Shown: positions 34,383 through 46,979 of the stretch, in pieces
Position numbering within the stretch: position 1 is the first letter of the stretch
Layout of the letters: each line of letters begins with the position of its first letter
Assembly (NCBI GenBank): GCA_950022295.1
Contig: OX465599.1
Coordinates: 284,973,501-285,037,500, forward strand
DNA from: Bromus sterilis
Taxonomy: Eukaryota > Streptophyta > Magnoliopsida > Poales > Poaceae
Length of the DNA: 64,000 nucleotides
Reading direction: 5' to 3'
The notes under the pieces: model-generated
The model's input: only the letters and a program-made list of their open reading frames with translations
Databases searched by the model: none
What the model was told of the DNA's origin: nothing
Translations under genes and position numbers: made by a program

Positions 34383-36059
34383 GCTAGGCATAGAGGTAAT
34401 ACGGTCATGTTCAAAGCATTTCAAACAGGGAGGATTAAATCCTTCTTGTGGCATGATGATCTGTTGGGAGAGGAGTGAATCATTTTCTTTCCTCAGCTCG
34501 TCATGAGACATCCTTACGCGTTCAAGTTATTGCTTCCTCATGAGGAACTCATGAGCCAGCTTCTAATGATCGGTGAGGAGTGCCTCATGACGACTGAACA
34601 AGTCATCAAACTTTGACTGAAGAATTTTTGATTCATCAGTCAATTTTTGAGTCTTCGTCATTTCCTCAACCAACATATGATCACTCTTGTTTAGTGAGAT
34701 CTGAATCTTTTCAAGTGCACGTTTTTTCTTAGATGCAAGTTTAGTATAGTTTTCATCAGGTTCTTCATCAGAGGGATCATCTGATGATGAGTAAATAGAT
34801 ACCTTGGAGGACTTGTCCATGAAGCAGAAGACATGGGTTGTGTCTTCAGCTTCATCATCAATATGTGATGGATCAGATTCCTCAGTGCTGTAGATTGACT
34901 TGGAGACAAGCGACGTGGAAAGAGCCAGACCAGCCACACCCTCAGATTCTTCAGATTCTTCTTCCTCGGCATCAGGGTCGGAACCAGATTCTTCAGAGCC
35001 CAATTCTTTGCCGAGATATGCGCGAGCCTTACGAGAGTTGCTATTCCTGTATCCAGCAGACTTTGAGGATCTTGATGGTTTCTTCTTTGTATTTTCATCA
35101 TAACTGTCATCTTTCCCTTTCTTCTTCTTCTTCTTCTTCAGTCTAGCTTCCTTTTCCCATAGAGGACACTCAGCGATGTAATGCCTTGGTTTCTTGCATT
35201 TGTGGCAGACTCTCTTTCTTGTTTCAATAGATTCATCATCTTTGCTTTTTCTTGAGGAGGATCTTGAGGAGTTTCCGAAGCGATTTTTCTTCGTGAATCT
35301 TTGGAACTTTCTGGTGAGGAGAGCAAGTTCACAGCTGAGGGTTTCAGGATCATCAGTATCAGCCTCAGACTCTTCATCAGAGGACACTCTTCGTGCTCTA
35401 TATTTTAGCGCGCGGACTTTAGGCGTGGAGTTGTACAAGTCTCGTTTTTCAGAGAGCTTCAGTTCATGAGCATTGAGGCGCTCGAGAATGTCAGCAGGAT
35501 CCAGAGTCTTGAAGTCAGGCCTTTCTTGAATCATCAGCGATAGGAACTCAAACGAGTTATCAAGTGACCTCAGTAGTTTCTTCACCACCACATGATCTGT
35601 GATATCAGCGGCACCCAATGCTTGAAGTTCATTGGATATGTCAGTGAGTCTGTCAAAGGTTTGTTGCACGTGCTCGTTGTCCAGCCTCTTGAACCTGTTG
35701 AAGAGACTGCGAAGTGTATCAACTCGTGAGTCTCGTTGAGCAGAGACTCCTTCATTAACTTTTGACAGTCTTGTCCATATCTTCTTTGCATTATCCAGAC
35801 CACTGATACGGTTGAACTGAGCCTTGTTGAGATGACCACCAATAATGCTTCGAGCTTTTGCATCAAGCTGCCAGTTCTTCTTGACAACTTCAGGAGCAGT
35901 CATCAGAGTTGCTTCAGGAATGCCTTGATCAGCAATATCCCACAGATCCTTGTCAACGTCTTCAAGATGCATCCTCATCTTGTTCTTCCAGTACGGGTAG
36001 TCTGTCCCGTCAAAGATGGCGCAGTTTGAGGCAACGCTCATTGTACCTGAGGTCGACAT
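34383..36059 (-). pseudogene. Copia-2 gag, N-terminal part (right of Gypsy-1)
   Basis: This is SIRE-type Gag starting at 36059 (MSTSGTMSV). It has the UBN2-like capsid region, then the zinc knuckle CHKCKKPRHYIAEC with Arg where Gly is usual before the His. A poly-Lys run (CTT repeats at 35120-35140), an acidic Ser/Glu-rich region and a coiled-coil-like tail (KKKRALEKIQISLNKSDHM) follow. TAG at 34563-34565 interrupts it; the same frame continues to 34383, where Gypsy-1 is inserted, and resumes at 22081. It has full N-terminal length compared with Copia-1 and retains the segment Copia-1 lost. Confidence 0.88.
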
Positions 36060-36111
36060 AACTAAAACTCCAGGTGGTTAAACCGAATCAGACAGAACAA
36101 GGGCGTACCTT

Positions 36112-36123
36112 GCTCTGATACCA
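36112..36123 (-). other. Primer binding site of Copia-2 (tRNA-iMet)
   Basis: TGGTATCAGAGC on the minus strand lies two bases from the 5' LTR. Confidence 0.92.
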
Positions 36124-36125
36124 AT

Positions 36126-37549
36126 TGAAAGTGCAATATATCGACTAGAGGGGGGGTGAATGGGAGATTTTCAAATATCTCGCGGAATTTCTATTTCCTC
36201 AGGACAGAGGCAATACGAAATTGAGGAAGTTGAAACCCGAGGAAGAACAAATGAAGTACAAAAGCAATGACGTGAATGGAAAACACCCTATTGCACAGCT
36301 GAGGTAAGATTGAAGCACGAACTGAGGAATCAGTGCAGAGTGAACTCAGAAAGTAAAGCATCAGGATAAGTCATCAGTGCATAAACGTAATAACTGAGGT
36401 TGAAGAAATAGCACCAGGGCGCTGAAGAAAAAGACTTGATGAACCAGTTTGAGTTGCTGTGACAACTCTACGTCTGGTTGGAGAGGGTAGATCGAACTCA
36501 GAAGACATAGTCTTCACCTTATTCTCCTTGAACTAAAGTCCTCAGACTACGTCCAATAACTCTGGCGAGTCTTCAAGGTAGACTCCCAAAACCTTCACAG
36601 ACTCAGTCACTCAGGGAAGTCACAATTTCATCTTGACTTCCTTAGACTGAAGACTTCTACACCGGCTGGAAGATCATAGTCTTCAAGTGTAAAAAGCTTC
36701 GGATCACTCGAACCGACTTCCTCAAAAATTCTCAACTACTCAGGCTGGTGGTTTTCCTCACTTAGGTTCTTCAGTGTCCTCAGAGGTGGGTTGCTCTCAA
36801 ATGACAAGAGTCATTTTTTCTCTCAGAGCAGCCAACCCACAAATGGGGCTGGGGGTGGCTATTTATAGCCGCGGAGCAACTCCAGGTGAAAGGACATAAA
36901 TGCCCATGCATGAAATTACTTCCAAGCCCACCCTTCGGACCTTTGGCTAGATCGGTACCAGCACTCACCACGTGACACGTGGCACGGTCGAAATCTCACT
37001 CTCTCTTTCTTCAGGCGAACTGCACTAGAAGTTTCCTGACTCCTCAACCGAAGATAAACTCCTCAGTGGCCTGAAGAACATCGTCTCAGACACCCGAGGA
37101 ATTGAACTTCTACTGCAGGAGATTTCTCTGGGTTTTCTTCTAGATTTCTAATTGAGCACTTCCTCAGAAATACAGAACTCATTTTCCTCAACCCCTCCAA
37201 CAGTGCGGTGTTTTCCTACGACTCAACAAGTATAAAAAGTCTTAGCGAAGACTACGCTTCAACTTTGTCTTCAGCGGGAACGTCCTCAGGATCGTCCTCA
37301 GGATCTGGTACAGCTTCAGCTTCAGCCGAACGCTTCAGGATCCTAATTCCTCAGGATTTCGCACAACTTCAGTCTTCAGGAAACACACCGATTTCTCCAA
37401 TTTTCCTCGACATTTTGGGGGGTCGACAAGGGTGGTTAACCTCATCCTCAGGGACTGTTTTCTTGTGTATACTCACAAACACATCAGTCCCTTAACCGTT
37501 TTGTCATCAAATACTCCAAAACCTCAAAGGGGCACTAGATGCACTTACA
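36126..37549 (-). repeat. 5' LTR of Copia-2
   Basis: The 1424-bp LTR reads TGAAAGTGC to GCACTTACA on the plus strand. TATAAATA is on the minus strand at 36860-36867. It is shorter than the Copia-1 LTRs mainly because it has one copy of the block duplicated there. Confidence 0.94.
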
Positions 37550-38538
37550 CGTGCAAGGAAAGGGATAGGGATATACGAGAAAAAAGTATTTTTATTGTTG
37601 AGAACTCAATCTACTAAAGTGTCACACTTGGTCTTCTTTGGAATCTTATCTTGACTCATCCCCAGACCACTAGCCAGGCACAAGTCAAAATGATCCACTC
37701 CTTTTCGATATTTTGAGCACTCATGCAATGGATGAGCGTAAGCAAGAAAGTTGACACTTAGGATGGCAAAGAGAGAATAAGGTGGAGGAGGAAGACAAAA
37801 AGGTGTGAAAAGCTCACATCAATAAGGACAATCATAGGCGAGCAAATGATAGATATGATGTGAGGAGTAGGGATTGCAATGCAAAGGATGCACATATGAG
37901 CTAAAAGATCTCCAATGGAACTAGTGGGGGATGCATCCAACTTGCTTGCTCAAGAAGACCTAGAGCTCATTTGAGGAGGCTCATCATTGGAATATACAAG
38001 CCAAGTTCTATAATGTGAAGGTCCCCACATAGTTATATGCATGAATGATAATCTCTATGGAGTACAAGCACAAGATGGAGTACGAGTGTGGATCTTCTCA
38101 AAATGAATAGTAGTGTGCCCCCTTCTCTCTTTTTATTTCTTCTCTTATTTTCTTTATTTTTTTAATTTTTTTGTATTTTTGGTGGCCTCATGGCTCTTTC
38201 TATTCCTCTCATTTGTCCTCTTTGAGTCTTTTAAGTTGTCCACTTTGCGATCTTTTAATTTGTCCACTTTGGGATCTTTTCCTCACTTTAGGGGCAACAC
38301 TCTATATATTACAAAAAGTATAGAAGATCTTTCACACTTTACAAAGTACTCAAATCATAAAGAAAATGTAATTATCATGATGTATGCAAATGTATGCCTC
38401 TGCCAGTGTAGCAGGATATGCAATGATACTAGCGCGTCATGTAGCAATGATTAGGGCAAGGCCCAACTAGCATGCGGCTCATGGATCAAGCAAGTAGCAT
38501 GTATGACACGAAGATCAAGTCATGAGAAGATGGATGTT
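37550..38538 (-). mobile_element. Element C, internal fragment 1 (Athila-like, oldest layer)
   Basis: This noncoding internal sequence is homologous to 40389-41233 of element A and 43310-44280 of element B. Its left continuation lies beyond Copia-2, outside the window. CGTGC at 37550-37554 is the right target duplication of Copia-2; ATGTT at 38534-38538 is the left target duplication of element A. It contains a T-rich tract (38115-38170) and a degenerate 25-bp repeat (38214-38281). I see no gene. Confidence 0.85.
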
Positions 38539-40151
38539 TGGTGGCAAGAGAGTGTTAATACTCTTCAAGCCCTCGTTGATTACCCCAAGTTCAGGGTGAG
38601 ATATAGTGCAGCGGCAAGTTTTCCCTTGGCAAAGATACCAAGGTTTGTCTCCCGTAGGACTCCGAAGGATACAAGAAGGTGGTAAAGTGAACAGTGGCGC
38701 CGAGGTTGCTAACTTCACCTGGACCTGCACACAGATACAAATAACTTTGCTCCCAACGAGTACAGAGGAGTTGTCAATTCCTCCGGCCTTGCCGTTTACA
38801 AAGGATCAACGCAAGAGATAATGATAGTGGCAACTAAAAGTAAAGACTGAAAGTAAATTGAGGGTGTAAACAATGATATGAAGATGGACCAAGGTCACGT
38901 GATTTTCACTAGTGATGTCTCTCTCCCAAAAGACGATAAAAGTGCTAGAAGGGTAAACAAATCACAGTTGGGCAATTGACAGGATTATGAAGGCACCGCA
39001 ATGCTAACTATGCTGCAAAGAAAGGAAGGGCTCAAAAGCAATGGGCAGTACGCCAAGGTAAGTAGACCGAAATCCATCTGCATCTAATACGAATCATCCA
39101 CCATGAGATATCTATCCAGAACATCTCGCTGGTATTAAGTTGTGAATCCCACCCAAAGTGTAAACTCAAAGCAACAGACAACTGCATTAAAAGAACTTTG
39201 CGTAAAGTAAACAATCCTTGCACCCGCGGATACAAGCACCGTTGTTTTATCCCTGGTGGCAACAGCCCATCCCCTAGTCTCATGTTTCTGTCACTCAAGC
39301 TAGACATCAAGGGGCTCAACCAACAATCAAGCATAACGCTCCCTCTTGGAGTTGCAATAAATCACTTGGCCAAAGTAAAATACGGCAACGGAGAAGATGC
39401 AAGAATTTACTCAAGAACAAAATATAAAATAGAAGAACCAAATATATTACTCATCACAATCTGAACATAGTCTCATAATCCATCAGATCCTTACAAACTC
39501 AGCATAGCAACAACAGAGAATTACAAAGGTGCCTCGATCATGTGAGGCAACTCACGAGGTCTCGAAAGTGGAAGCACAAAGAAGGGAGAGCTAGATCACA
39601 TAGCTACTGGTCACGGACCCATGGTCCAAGGGAAAATACTCACGGTACATACGGGAGGCGTCCATGGCTATGGATGGTCTCCCGGAGGGGGTAGCTTCTC
39701 CCGGCGGGGTGCCGGAGCAGCTTCTCCAGGCAGCCCCGATCTTGAAACGGCGGCGGCGGAGGTACAGAGGCGAGATCGCAAAAAAGGAGTCCTCTTTAGG
39801 GGTTTCCGTCACGGGGGGTAAATATAGGCGAAGGGGGCACCGAGTGGGGCCGCGCCAGGGACCCTTCTGGAGTCCCTGTGGTGGCCCCCCTACCCTCCTT
39901 TGGTGTTTTCAGAAGCTTCCGAGACGCTATTTTTTTATCTGATTTTTCCGGATTTTTTGAAGCACTTTTAATGGCCGGAAAACCTGAAATACAAAAACAG
40001 CAGAAAACAGCAACTGGCAGTTGGGTGCACTGGGTTAATAGATTAGTCCAAATATGCTCAAAAGTGTATGAAAGTTCAAGCAAAACATGGCAAAGTCACA
40101 CAAAACATGCATGGAGCAAGCAGAAATTATAGATACGTTTGGGACATATCA
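38539..40151 (-). repeat. 3' LTR of element A
   Basis: The 1613-bp LTR begins TGGTGGC and ends ATATCA on the plus strand. It lacks about 44 bp near 39850 that the other LTR has. A candidate minus-strand TATA box (TATATTTA) is at 39819-39826. Confidence 0.92.
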
Positions 40152-41406
40152 ACATCCCCAAGCTTAATTCCTGCTCATCCTCAAGTAGGTAAATGATAAC
40201 AAGCATAATTTCTGTGGTGACATGCCACACAACCATATAAGGACTTTTAAGTAAAGCAATCAAAGCATGCAATTCAATTCAAGTCTTAACAAGCAAGAGT
40301 CTATATTAGCATTTACACAAGCAACAAAAGAACAAAAGGTGCAAGAGCTCTCGCTGTCCGTGACTCGAATGTCTCCAAATGGTGTTTGCGTGCAAGCAGG
40401 GGATAGGGAAATACGAGATAAAAAGTAATTGTTGAGAACAACTATCTACTAAAGTTTCACACTTAGTCTCCTTTGGATTCTTATCTTGACTCGTCCCCGG
40501 ACCACTAGTCAGGTACAAGTCAAACTGATCCACTCCCTTTAGATATTTTTAGCACTCATGCAATGGATGAGCGTGAGCAAGAAAGTTGAAACATAAAAGG
40601 CGAAACAGAAAGAAGATGTAGGAGCAAGACAAAAAGGTGTGAAAGGATCACATCAATGAGGACAATCATAGGCGAGAGAAGGCCATATGATAGATATGAT
40701 GTGAGGAGTAGGGATTGCCATGCAACGGATGCACATGTGAGCTAAAAGCTCTTCAAGGGAACTAGTGAGGGTGCATCTAACTTGCTTGCTCAAGAAGACC
40801 TAGAGCTCGTTTGAGGAGGCTCGTCATTGGAATATACAAGCCAAGTTCTATAGTGTGAAGGTCCCCACATAGCTATATGCATGATGATGATCTCTATGGA
40901 GTACAAGGGATAGAGGATGAAGTACTAGTGTGGATCTCTCAAAAGGAATAGAAGTGTTCCCCCTTCTCTCTTTTTATTTACTTTTCTCTTTTTCTCTTTT
41001 TTGTATTTTTTGGTGGCCTCAATGGCTCTTTCTATTTAACTCTCATTTTTCCTCTTTGGGATCTTTTGATTTTGTCCTCTTTGGGATCTTTTCCTCACTT
41101 TAGGGGAAACACTCTATATTTTACAAGAATATAGGAGATCTTTCACACTTTACAAAGGTACTCACATAAAGAAGATGTAACTATCATGATGCAAATGTAT
41201 GACATGAAGATCAGGTCATGAGAAGATGGATGTTGCATGGCAATGTATTTCGGAAAGGCTATGGAAATGCCTTGTAGGTAGGTATGGTGGCTGTTTTGAG
41301 GAAAGATATAAGGAGGTTTATGATGACAGAGCGTATCGTGCCAAGGGTTTGGGTGCACCGGCGAAGTATGCGCCAACTCTCAAGATGAGAAAGGGCAATG
41401 CACTGT
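40152..41406 (-). other. Element A internal region, left part with PPT
   Basis: PPT is at 40152-40165 (minus strand AAGCTTGGGGATGT). The rest is noncoding 3' internal sequence shared with elements B and C, including a T-rich tract and 1.8 copies of a 25-bp repeat (41049-41093). ACTGT at 41402-41406 is the left target duplication of element B, with one change from ACGGT. Confidence 0.85.
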
Positions 41407-43068
41407 TGATGGCTTCTCGCCCCTCGTTGGTTACCCCAAGTGGAAGGTTTGATGTAGCACAACGGCAAGTTTCCCTTAGCGAAGATGCTAAGGTTTAAGA
41501 TTGTCTCCAGTAGGACTCAAGAGATACAAGTAGGTGGTAAAGTGAACAATGGCGCCGTTCACAACCTCGGTTGCTAACTTCACCAGGACCTGCACACAGA
41601 TACAAATAACTTTGCTCCCAACGAGTTCAGAGGAGTTGTCAATTCCTCCGGCCTTGTTGTTTACAAAGGATAAAACGCACGGGATAATAATGATAGTGAT
41701 ATCAACGGAAAAGTAAATACTGAAAGTAAATTGGTAGTGTGAACAATGATGTGAAGATGGACCGCGGTCCCGTGATTTTCACTAGTGATGTCTCTCTCCC
41801 AAAAGACGATAAAAGTGCTAGCGAGGTAAACAAATCATAGTTGGGCAATTGACAGGATTATGAAGGCACCGCAATGCTAACTATGCCGCAAAGAAAGGAA
41901 GGGCTCAAAAGCAATGGGCAGTACGCCAAGGTAAGTAGACCGAAATCCATCTGCATCTACTACGAATCATCCACCTTGAGATATCTATCCAGAACATCTC
42001 ACTGGTATTAAGTTGCGAATCCCACCCAAAGTGTAAACTCAAAGCAACAGACAATTGCATTAAAAGAACTTTGCGTAAAGTAAACAATCCTTGCACCCGC
42101 AAGTACAAGCACCGTTGTTTTATCCCTGGTGGCAGCAGCACATCCTCTAGTCTCATGTTTCTGTCACTCAAGCTACACATCAAGGGGCTGAAGCCACAAT
42201 CGAGCATAACGCTCTCTCTTGGAGTTGCAAATAAAATACTTGGCCAAAGCAAATACCGCAACGGAGAACATGCAAGAATTTACTCAAGAAAAAAATATAA
42301 AAGAGAAGAACCAAATATATTACTCATCACAATCTGAACATAGTCTCATAATCCATCAGATCCCAACAAACTCAGCATAGCAACAGCAGAAATTACATAG
42401 ATGCCTCGATCATGTGAAGCAGCTCACGAGGACTCGAAAGTGGAAGCACAAAAGAGGGAGAGATAGATCACATAGCTACTGGTCACGGACCCATGGTCCA
42501 AGGGAGACTACTCATTGTACATGCGAGAGGCGTCCATGGCTATGGATGGTCTCCCGGAGGGGGTAGCTTCTCCCGGCAGGGTGCCGGAGCAGCTTCTCCA
42601 GGCAGCCCCGATCTTGAAACGGCGGCGGCGGCGGAACAGAGGCGAGATCGCGAAAGAGGGATTCGTCTTAGGGGTTTCCGTCACGGGGGGTAAATATAGG
42701 CAAAGGGGGGCACCGAGAGGACCCACGAGGTAGTCAGGAGGCCTCCTGGCGCGGCCTAGGGTGGGGCTGCGCCAGCTGCCCTCCTGGCTGCCTGGTGGTG
42801 GCCCCCCTCGCTTCTTTGGTGTTTCCGGAAGCTTCCGCGACGCTGATTTTTTATCTGATTTTTGCCGGATTTTTTGGAGCACTTTTAATGGCCGGAAAAC
42901 CTGGAATACAAAAACAGCAGAAAACAGCAAATGGCAGCTGGGTGCACTGAGTTAGTAGGTTAGTCCAAATAGGTTCAAAAGTGTATGAAAGTTCAAGAAA
43001 AACATGGCAAAGTCACACAAAACATGCATGGAGCAAGCAGAAATTATAGATACGTTTGGGACGTATGA
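41407..43068 (-). repeat. 3' LTR of element B
   Basis: It begins TGATGGC and ends GTATGA on the plus strand; the terminal TCA is mutated to TGA. A candidate minus-strand TATA box is at 42691-42698. Confidence 0.92.
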
Positions 43069-46004
43069 ACATCCCCAAGCTTAATTTCTGCTCGTCCTCG
43101 AGTAGGTAAATGATAACAAGCATAATTTCTGTGGTGACATGCCACACAACCATATAAGGACTTTTAAGTAAAGCAATCAAAGCATGCAACTCAATTCAAG
43201 TCTTAACAAGCAAGAGTCTATATTAGCATTGACACAAGCAACAAAAGAACAAAAGGTACAAGAGCTCTTGCTGTCCGTGACTCGAATGTCTCCAAATGGT
43301 GTTTGCGTGCAAGCAAGGGACTGGGAAGAAAGAGAAAAAAGGTTTGTTGAGAACAACTATCTACTAAAGTTTCACACTTGGTCTCCTTTGGATTCTTATC
43401 TGGACTTGTCCCCAGACCACTAGTCAGGTAGAAGTCAAACTGATCCACTCCCTTTCGATATTTTGAGCACTCATGCAATGGATGAGCGTGAGCAAGAAAT
43501 TTGACACCTAAAACGCGAAACAGAAAGAAGGTGGAGGAGGAAGACAAAAAGGTGTGAAAGGTCTCACATCAATGAGGACAATCGTAGGCGAGAGAAAGTC
43601 ATATGATAGATATGATGTGAGGAGTAGGGATTGCCATACAACGGAAGCACATGTGAGCTAAAAGCTCTCCAATGGAACTAGTGGGGGTACATCTAACTCG
43701 CTTGCTCAAAGAAGACCTAGAGCTCGTTTGAGGAGGCTCATCATTGGAATATACAAGCCAAGTTCTATAGTGTGAAGGGTCCCCACATAGCTGTATGCAT
43801 GATGATGATCTCTATGGAGTACAAGGGATAGAAGATGAAGTACTAGTGTGGATCTCTCAAAAGGAATAGTAGTATGCCCCCTTCTCTCTTTTTATTTTAC
43901 TTTTTTTATTTTTTTTATTTTTTGGTGGCCTCAATGGCTCTTTCTATTTAACTCTCATTTGTCCTCTTTGGGATCTTTTGATTTTGTCCTCTTTGGGATC
44001 TTTTGATTTTGTCCTCTTTGGGATCTTTTCCTCACTTTAGGGGCAATACTCTATATTTTACAAGAATATAGGAGATCTTTCACACTTTACAAAGGTACTC
44101 ACATAAATAAAATGTAACTATCATGCAGTATGCAAATGTATGCCTCTGCCAGTGTAGCAGGATATGCAATGATACTAGCGCGTCATGTAGCAATGATTAG
44201 GGCAAGGCCCAACTAGCATGCGTCTCATCGATCAAGCAAGTAGCATGTATGACATGAAAATCAAGTCATGAGAAGGTGGATGTTGCATGGCAATGTATCT
44301 CGGAAAGGCTATGGAAATGCCTTGTAGGTAGGTATGGTGGCTGTTTTGAGGAAAGATATAAGGAGGCTTATGATGACAGAGCGTATCATGCCAAGGGTTT
44401 GGATGCACCGGCGAAGTATGCGCCAACTCTCGAGGTGAGAATGGGAAATGCACGGTACCGAAGAGGCTAGAAAAAGTATAGGTGGGTGGAAGTGTCAACT
44501 TTCGAATACTCACATTAGTCCGAAGAACTCATGCACTTATTATCAGTAACTCTCAATCTAATCAGGAGGTTCACAAAGATACAGGTACCACGAGGAGGAG
44601 TGTATGGGGGTTTGGTTATCCTTGCGCATCCTCGACTCATGGTACGTGAGTGTACTCTAATATTCGAACCCTCCAGAGGTTAGTGATCCATATAGTAGCT
44701 AGAGTTCTCAACAGGGGTTTTTTGGTTTTCGAAAAACACACGGATTGCCCAAAATACGACATCTATCACTAATAGGCAAGAGCTCTTGACACCAAAAGTT
44801 CAAACATTACTCTAATCAATACCTCAAAACTATTGCAAGTTACTACTACAAAGAGAACAACAACTTTAACTACCTACTTTCAGTCAAGACACAGAACTCA
44901 GTGCAATAGGCAAACTCTCTAACAAGATAAAACATGCAACCTATAGAAAGTTCAACCTAAGACAAAAGAAAATCTCTAGAAAAACTAAAGCACTAAAACT
45001 AAACAGAACAGAAGCTAAGAAAAGAAAAAGAACAGCTCACAGCTAAAAGAATAAGCATGCAAATCCTATGAGGAGTTCTAGTTCAAGCGGAGCGTGTATC
45101 TCTCCCACACAAAAGAGTAAGTTGGGTTCTAACTTGTTACTAAAGCAAACAAATCAAAGCAAAACTAAAAACTAAACTAAACCTAAGAGCGAGACGCTCC
45201 AAGAAAAGCACATAACGCATGAAGTGATAAAAATATAGTGCAACGAGAGACAAACTGATGATTGTTGATGGAGAAGGGGATGCACGGGGGCATCCCCGAG
45301 CATAGACGCTTGAGTCTCCTTGAATACTTTTTGGGGATGCATGGGGGCATCCCCAAGCTTGAGCGCTTGACACTCCTGAATCTTCTTTCATCATCTTCCA
45401 TCGCGCACTTGAAAACTCCCTTCATACATAAGTCATTGTAGACTGATTAGAGAGGTTAGTACCCTAATAAAATAATTTTTCCTCTACTGATAATAAAGAT
45501 TTCCAGGAAGATTTACTGTTTCTAAAGATTGCCAAAAAGTTTTTGCAAAGAAAAAGCAAGCTTAAGGTTTGCAAAAGTAAGGAGAGACAAAACGTGGCAG
45601 AATCTGTGAAAAACAGAACAGCAGATAGAAACGAATTTTTTAGGGATACTTCTGCAACTCAAATCAAAAAACTCAGAACATACGGAAGTTTCGTAATTGT
45701 ATAGATCACTCTGTGTAAAAATTTCCGCTCAAAAAGATGAACAGGGATTTTTCTGGAATTTTTCTAGTCACAAGGACAGAATCTGTTTTCTGGACAGCAT
45801 GTCACAAGTTTTACTTCCCTTGCCGTATGAGGCTAAACTTGGCACAAAGCTTGATAAATAAAGATAAAATGATGTTTCTACATTAGTAACAATCATCAAG
45901 AACACTAAAAACAGAACAAAAGCAAAAAGAAAAACCTAAATTCGTTGCGGGATGCCTCCCGAAAGCGATTCTTTAGAGCCATTAGCTAGGCTTAAAGCAG
46001 AAGA
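43069..46004 (-). other. Element B 3' internal noncoding region with PPT
   Basis: PPT is at 43069-43082. This 2.9-kb untranslated stretch contains a T-rich tract (43880-43925), nearly three copies of a 25-bp repeat (43961-44031) and two GGGCATCCCC-type short repeats (45277-45355). It is homologous to element C 37550-38538 plus 53242-54303. No coding capacity is visible. Confidence 0.85.
43961..44031. repeat. 25-bp tandem repeat in element B
   Basis: The unit begins GTCCTCTTTGGGATC and is repeated at 43961, 43986 and 44011 (last partial). Element A has 1.8 copies (41049-41093) and element C has three diverged copies (38214-38281). Confidence 0.85.
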
Positions 46005-46838
46005 TCAAGTTGCATCTATTGAACCGTTATCATGATCATCAAAAAGCTCTTCAATAGTACAACTAGTCTTAATGGGTTTCTCAAATAAAGGACGAATGAA
46101 AATGCTTCTTGGAATAAAATCAAAAGGAGGGAAATCAGTTGGAGTTTCATTAAAGTTAAAGATAAGTGTCTCCTCCAAAGTTTTCACCGTTTCAACTCTC
46201 TTGGCACTTGGTGTGCTAGTTTTAGCTCGGGGAACCTTGGGTACGTAAACGGACTTAGGTTCCTTATTTGCTGGAGTTTCATCCTTTTTGGTTTTGAGTG
46301 AGGAAAAGGTAGTTCCTAAAGTTTCAATAACTTCCTCAATTTTTTCTATCCTAGAAGACTTTTCATCAAGGGATTTGATAGTCTCCAAAGTTTTGACAAT
46401 TTTCTGCATGGAATTATCTAGCCTATTCAAATTCCCTTGAATATTACGATCCAACTCATTCACCCTATCAATACTTGTCATCTCTAGCTCTATTTTTTCA
46501 AGTTTTCTCATAATGTGAGCTAAAGTAATGTTCTCCTTAATACTAACAATGGGGAGAATTCCAACAAGATTTTCAATAACATTAAGGGCTTCCCAATCTG
46601 GGGCCTCTATGAAGTTCCCATTGATAGCAGTGTCTAAAAGAAACCTATTCCAAGAAGTAATCCCAACATAAAAATTTCTAAGCAGGATAGTAGTGGATTG
46701 CTTCTTGGTGGCTCTTTTCTGAGAATCATTAATTCTATGCCAAGCATCTATCAAACTTTCACCACCTCTTTGTTTAAACGTGAGCACTTCTGACTCACCA
46801 AAGGCAAATGGGCCAAACATACTGATATCTACTAGCAA
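46005..46838 (-). CDS. Element B gag-like protein (277 aa)
   Basis: This open ORF starts 114 nt after the PBS. The segment GESLIDAWHRINDSQKRA, followed by FYVGITSWNRFLLDTAINGNF, matches the layout of Athila-type retrotransposon Gag (ESL-x-AW ... FY-x-G ... LD-A-x-G-x-F). A long heptad-like region (about residues 100-190, LEKIELEMTSIDRVNELD onward) suggests a coiled coil. A Lys/Pro/Thr-rich tail follows. There is no zinc knuckle, protease or RT. It looks N-terminally short: the capsid N-domain seems missing, so the ORF may be a remnant even though it is open. Confidence 0.7.
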   Translation of the reverse strand: MLVDISMFGPFAFGESEVLTFKQRGGESLIDAWHRINDSQKRATKKQSTTILLRNFYVGITSWNRFLLDTAINGNFIEAPDWEALNVIENLVGILPIVSIKENITLAHIMRKLEKIELEMTSIDRVNELDRNIQGNLNRLDNSMQKIVKTLETIKSLDEKSSRIEKIEEVIETLGTTFSSLKTKKDETPANKEPKSVYVPKVPRAKTSTPSAKRVETVKTLEETLIFNFNETPTDFPPFDFIPRSIFIRPLFEKPIKTSCTIEELFDDHDNGSIDAT

Positions 46839-46979
46839 GGTAACTATTTTTTTTGATAAAAGACACTAAAGCAAGAACTAAAAGGTAAACTAACAAGACT
46901 AAAAAAAAAGGTAAAAGATAGTGTGCAACTCCCCTATCTTGTAGACTTGAGTCCCCGGCAAGGGCGCCAGAAATTTGCT
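46839..46979 (-). other. Element B 5' leader and primer binding site (tRNA-Asp)
   Basis: The PBS TGGCGCCCTTGCCGGGGA on the minus strand is at 46952-46969, ten bases from the LTR. It matches the tRNA-Asp complement used by Triticeae Athila-like elements, with one apparent change. The leader is homologous to 51401-51552 in element A. Confidence 0.85.

Larger units (their letters stand above)
1..37549 (-). mobile_element. Copia-2: SIRE/Maximus-type LTR retrotransposon, left end outside window
   Basis: This minus-strand Copia element has its 5' LTR at 36126-37549 and the visible part of its 3' LTR at 1-905. Read on the minus strand the order is LTR, PBS, gag, protease, integrase, reverse transcriptase, RNase H, a third ORF, PPT and LTR. 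By comparison with the right LTR, about 508 bp of the left LTR lie before base 1. Three younger elements interrupt it: Copia-1, a Cassandra TRIM and a Tekay-type Gypsy. Removing them leaves a continuous element. The right flank is CGTGC (37550-37554). The related sequence at 40389-40393 carries this pentamer once, so it is the expected target duplication. The SIRE assignment rests on the RT motif neighbourhood and the extra ORF after pol. Confidence 0.93.

Noticed and set aside
35115..35142. CTT microsatellite as a regulatory repeat
   Set aside because: It encodes the poly-Lys stretch of Copia-2 gag on the minus strand and is explained by that.
39591..39820. Short ORF containing a MDASRMY segment repeated in the Athila-like LTRs
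   Set aside because: It lies in the LTR just after the TATA-like site. Its extent varies between copies and it resembles no known protein; at most it is a short leader ORF.
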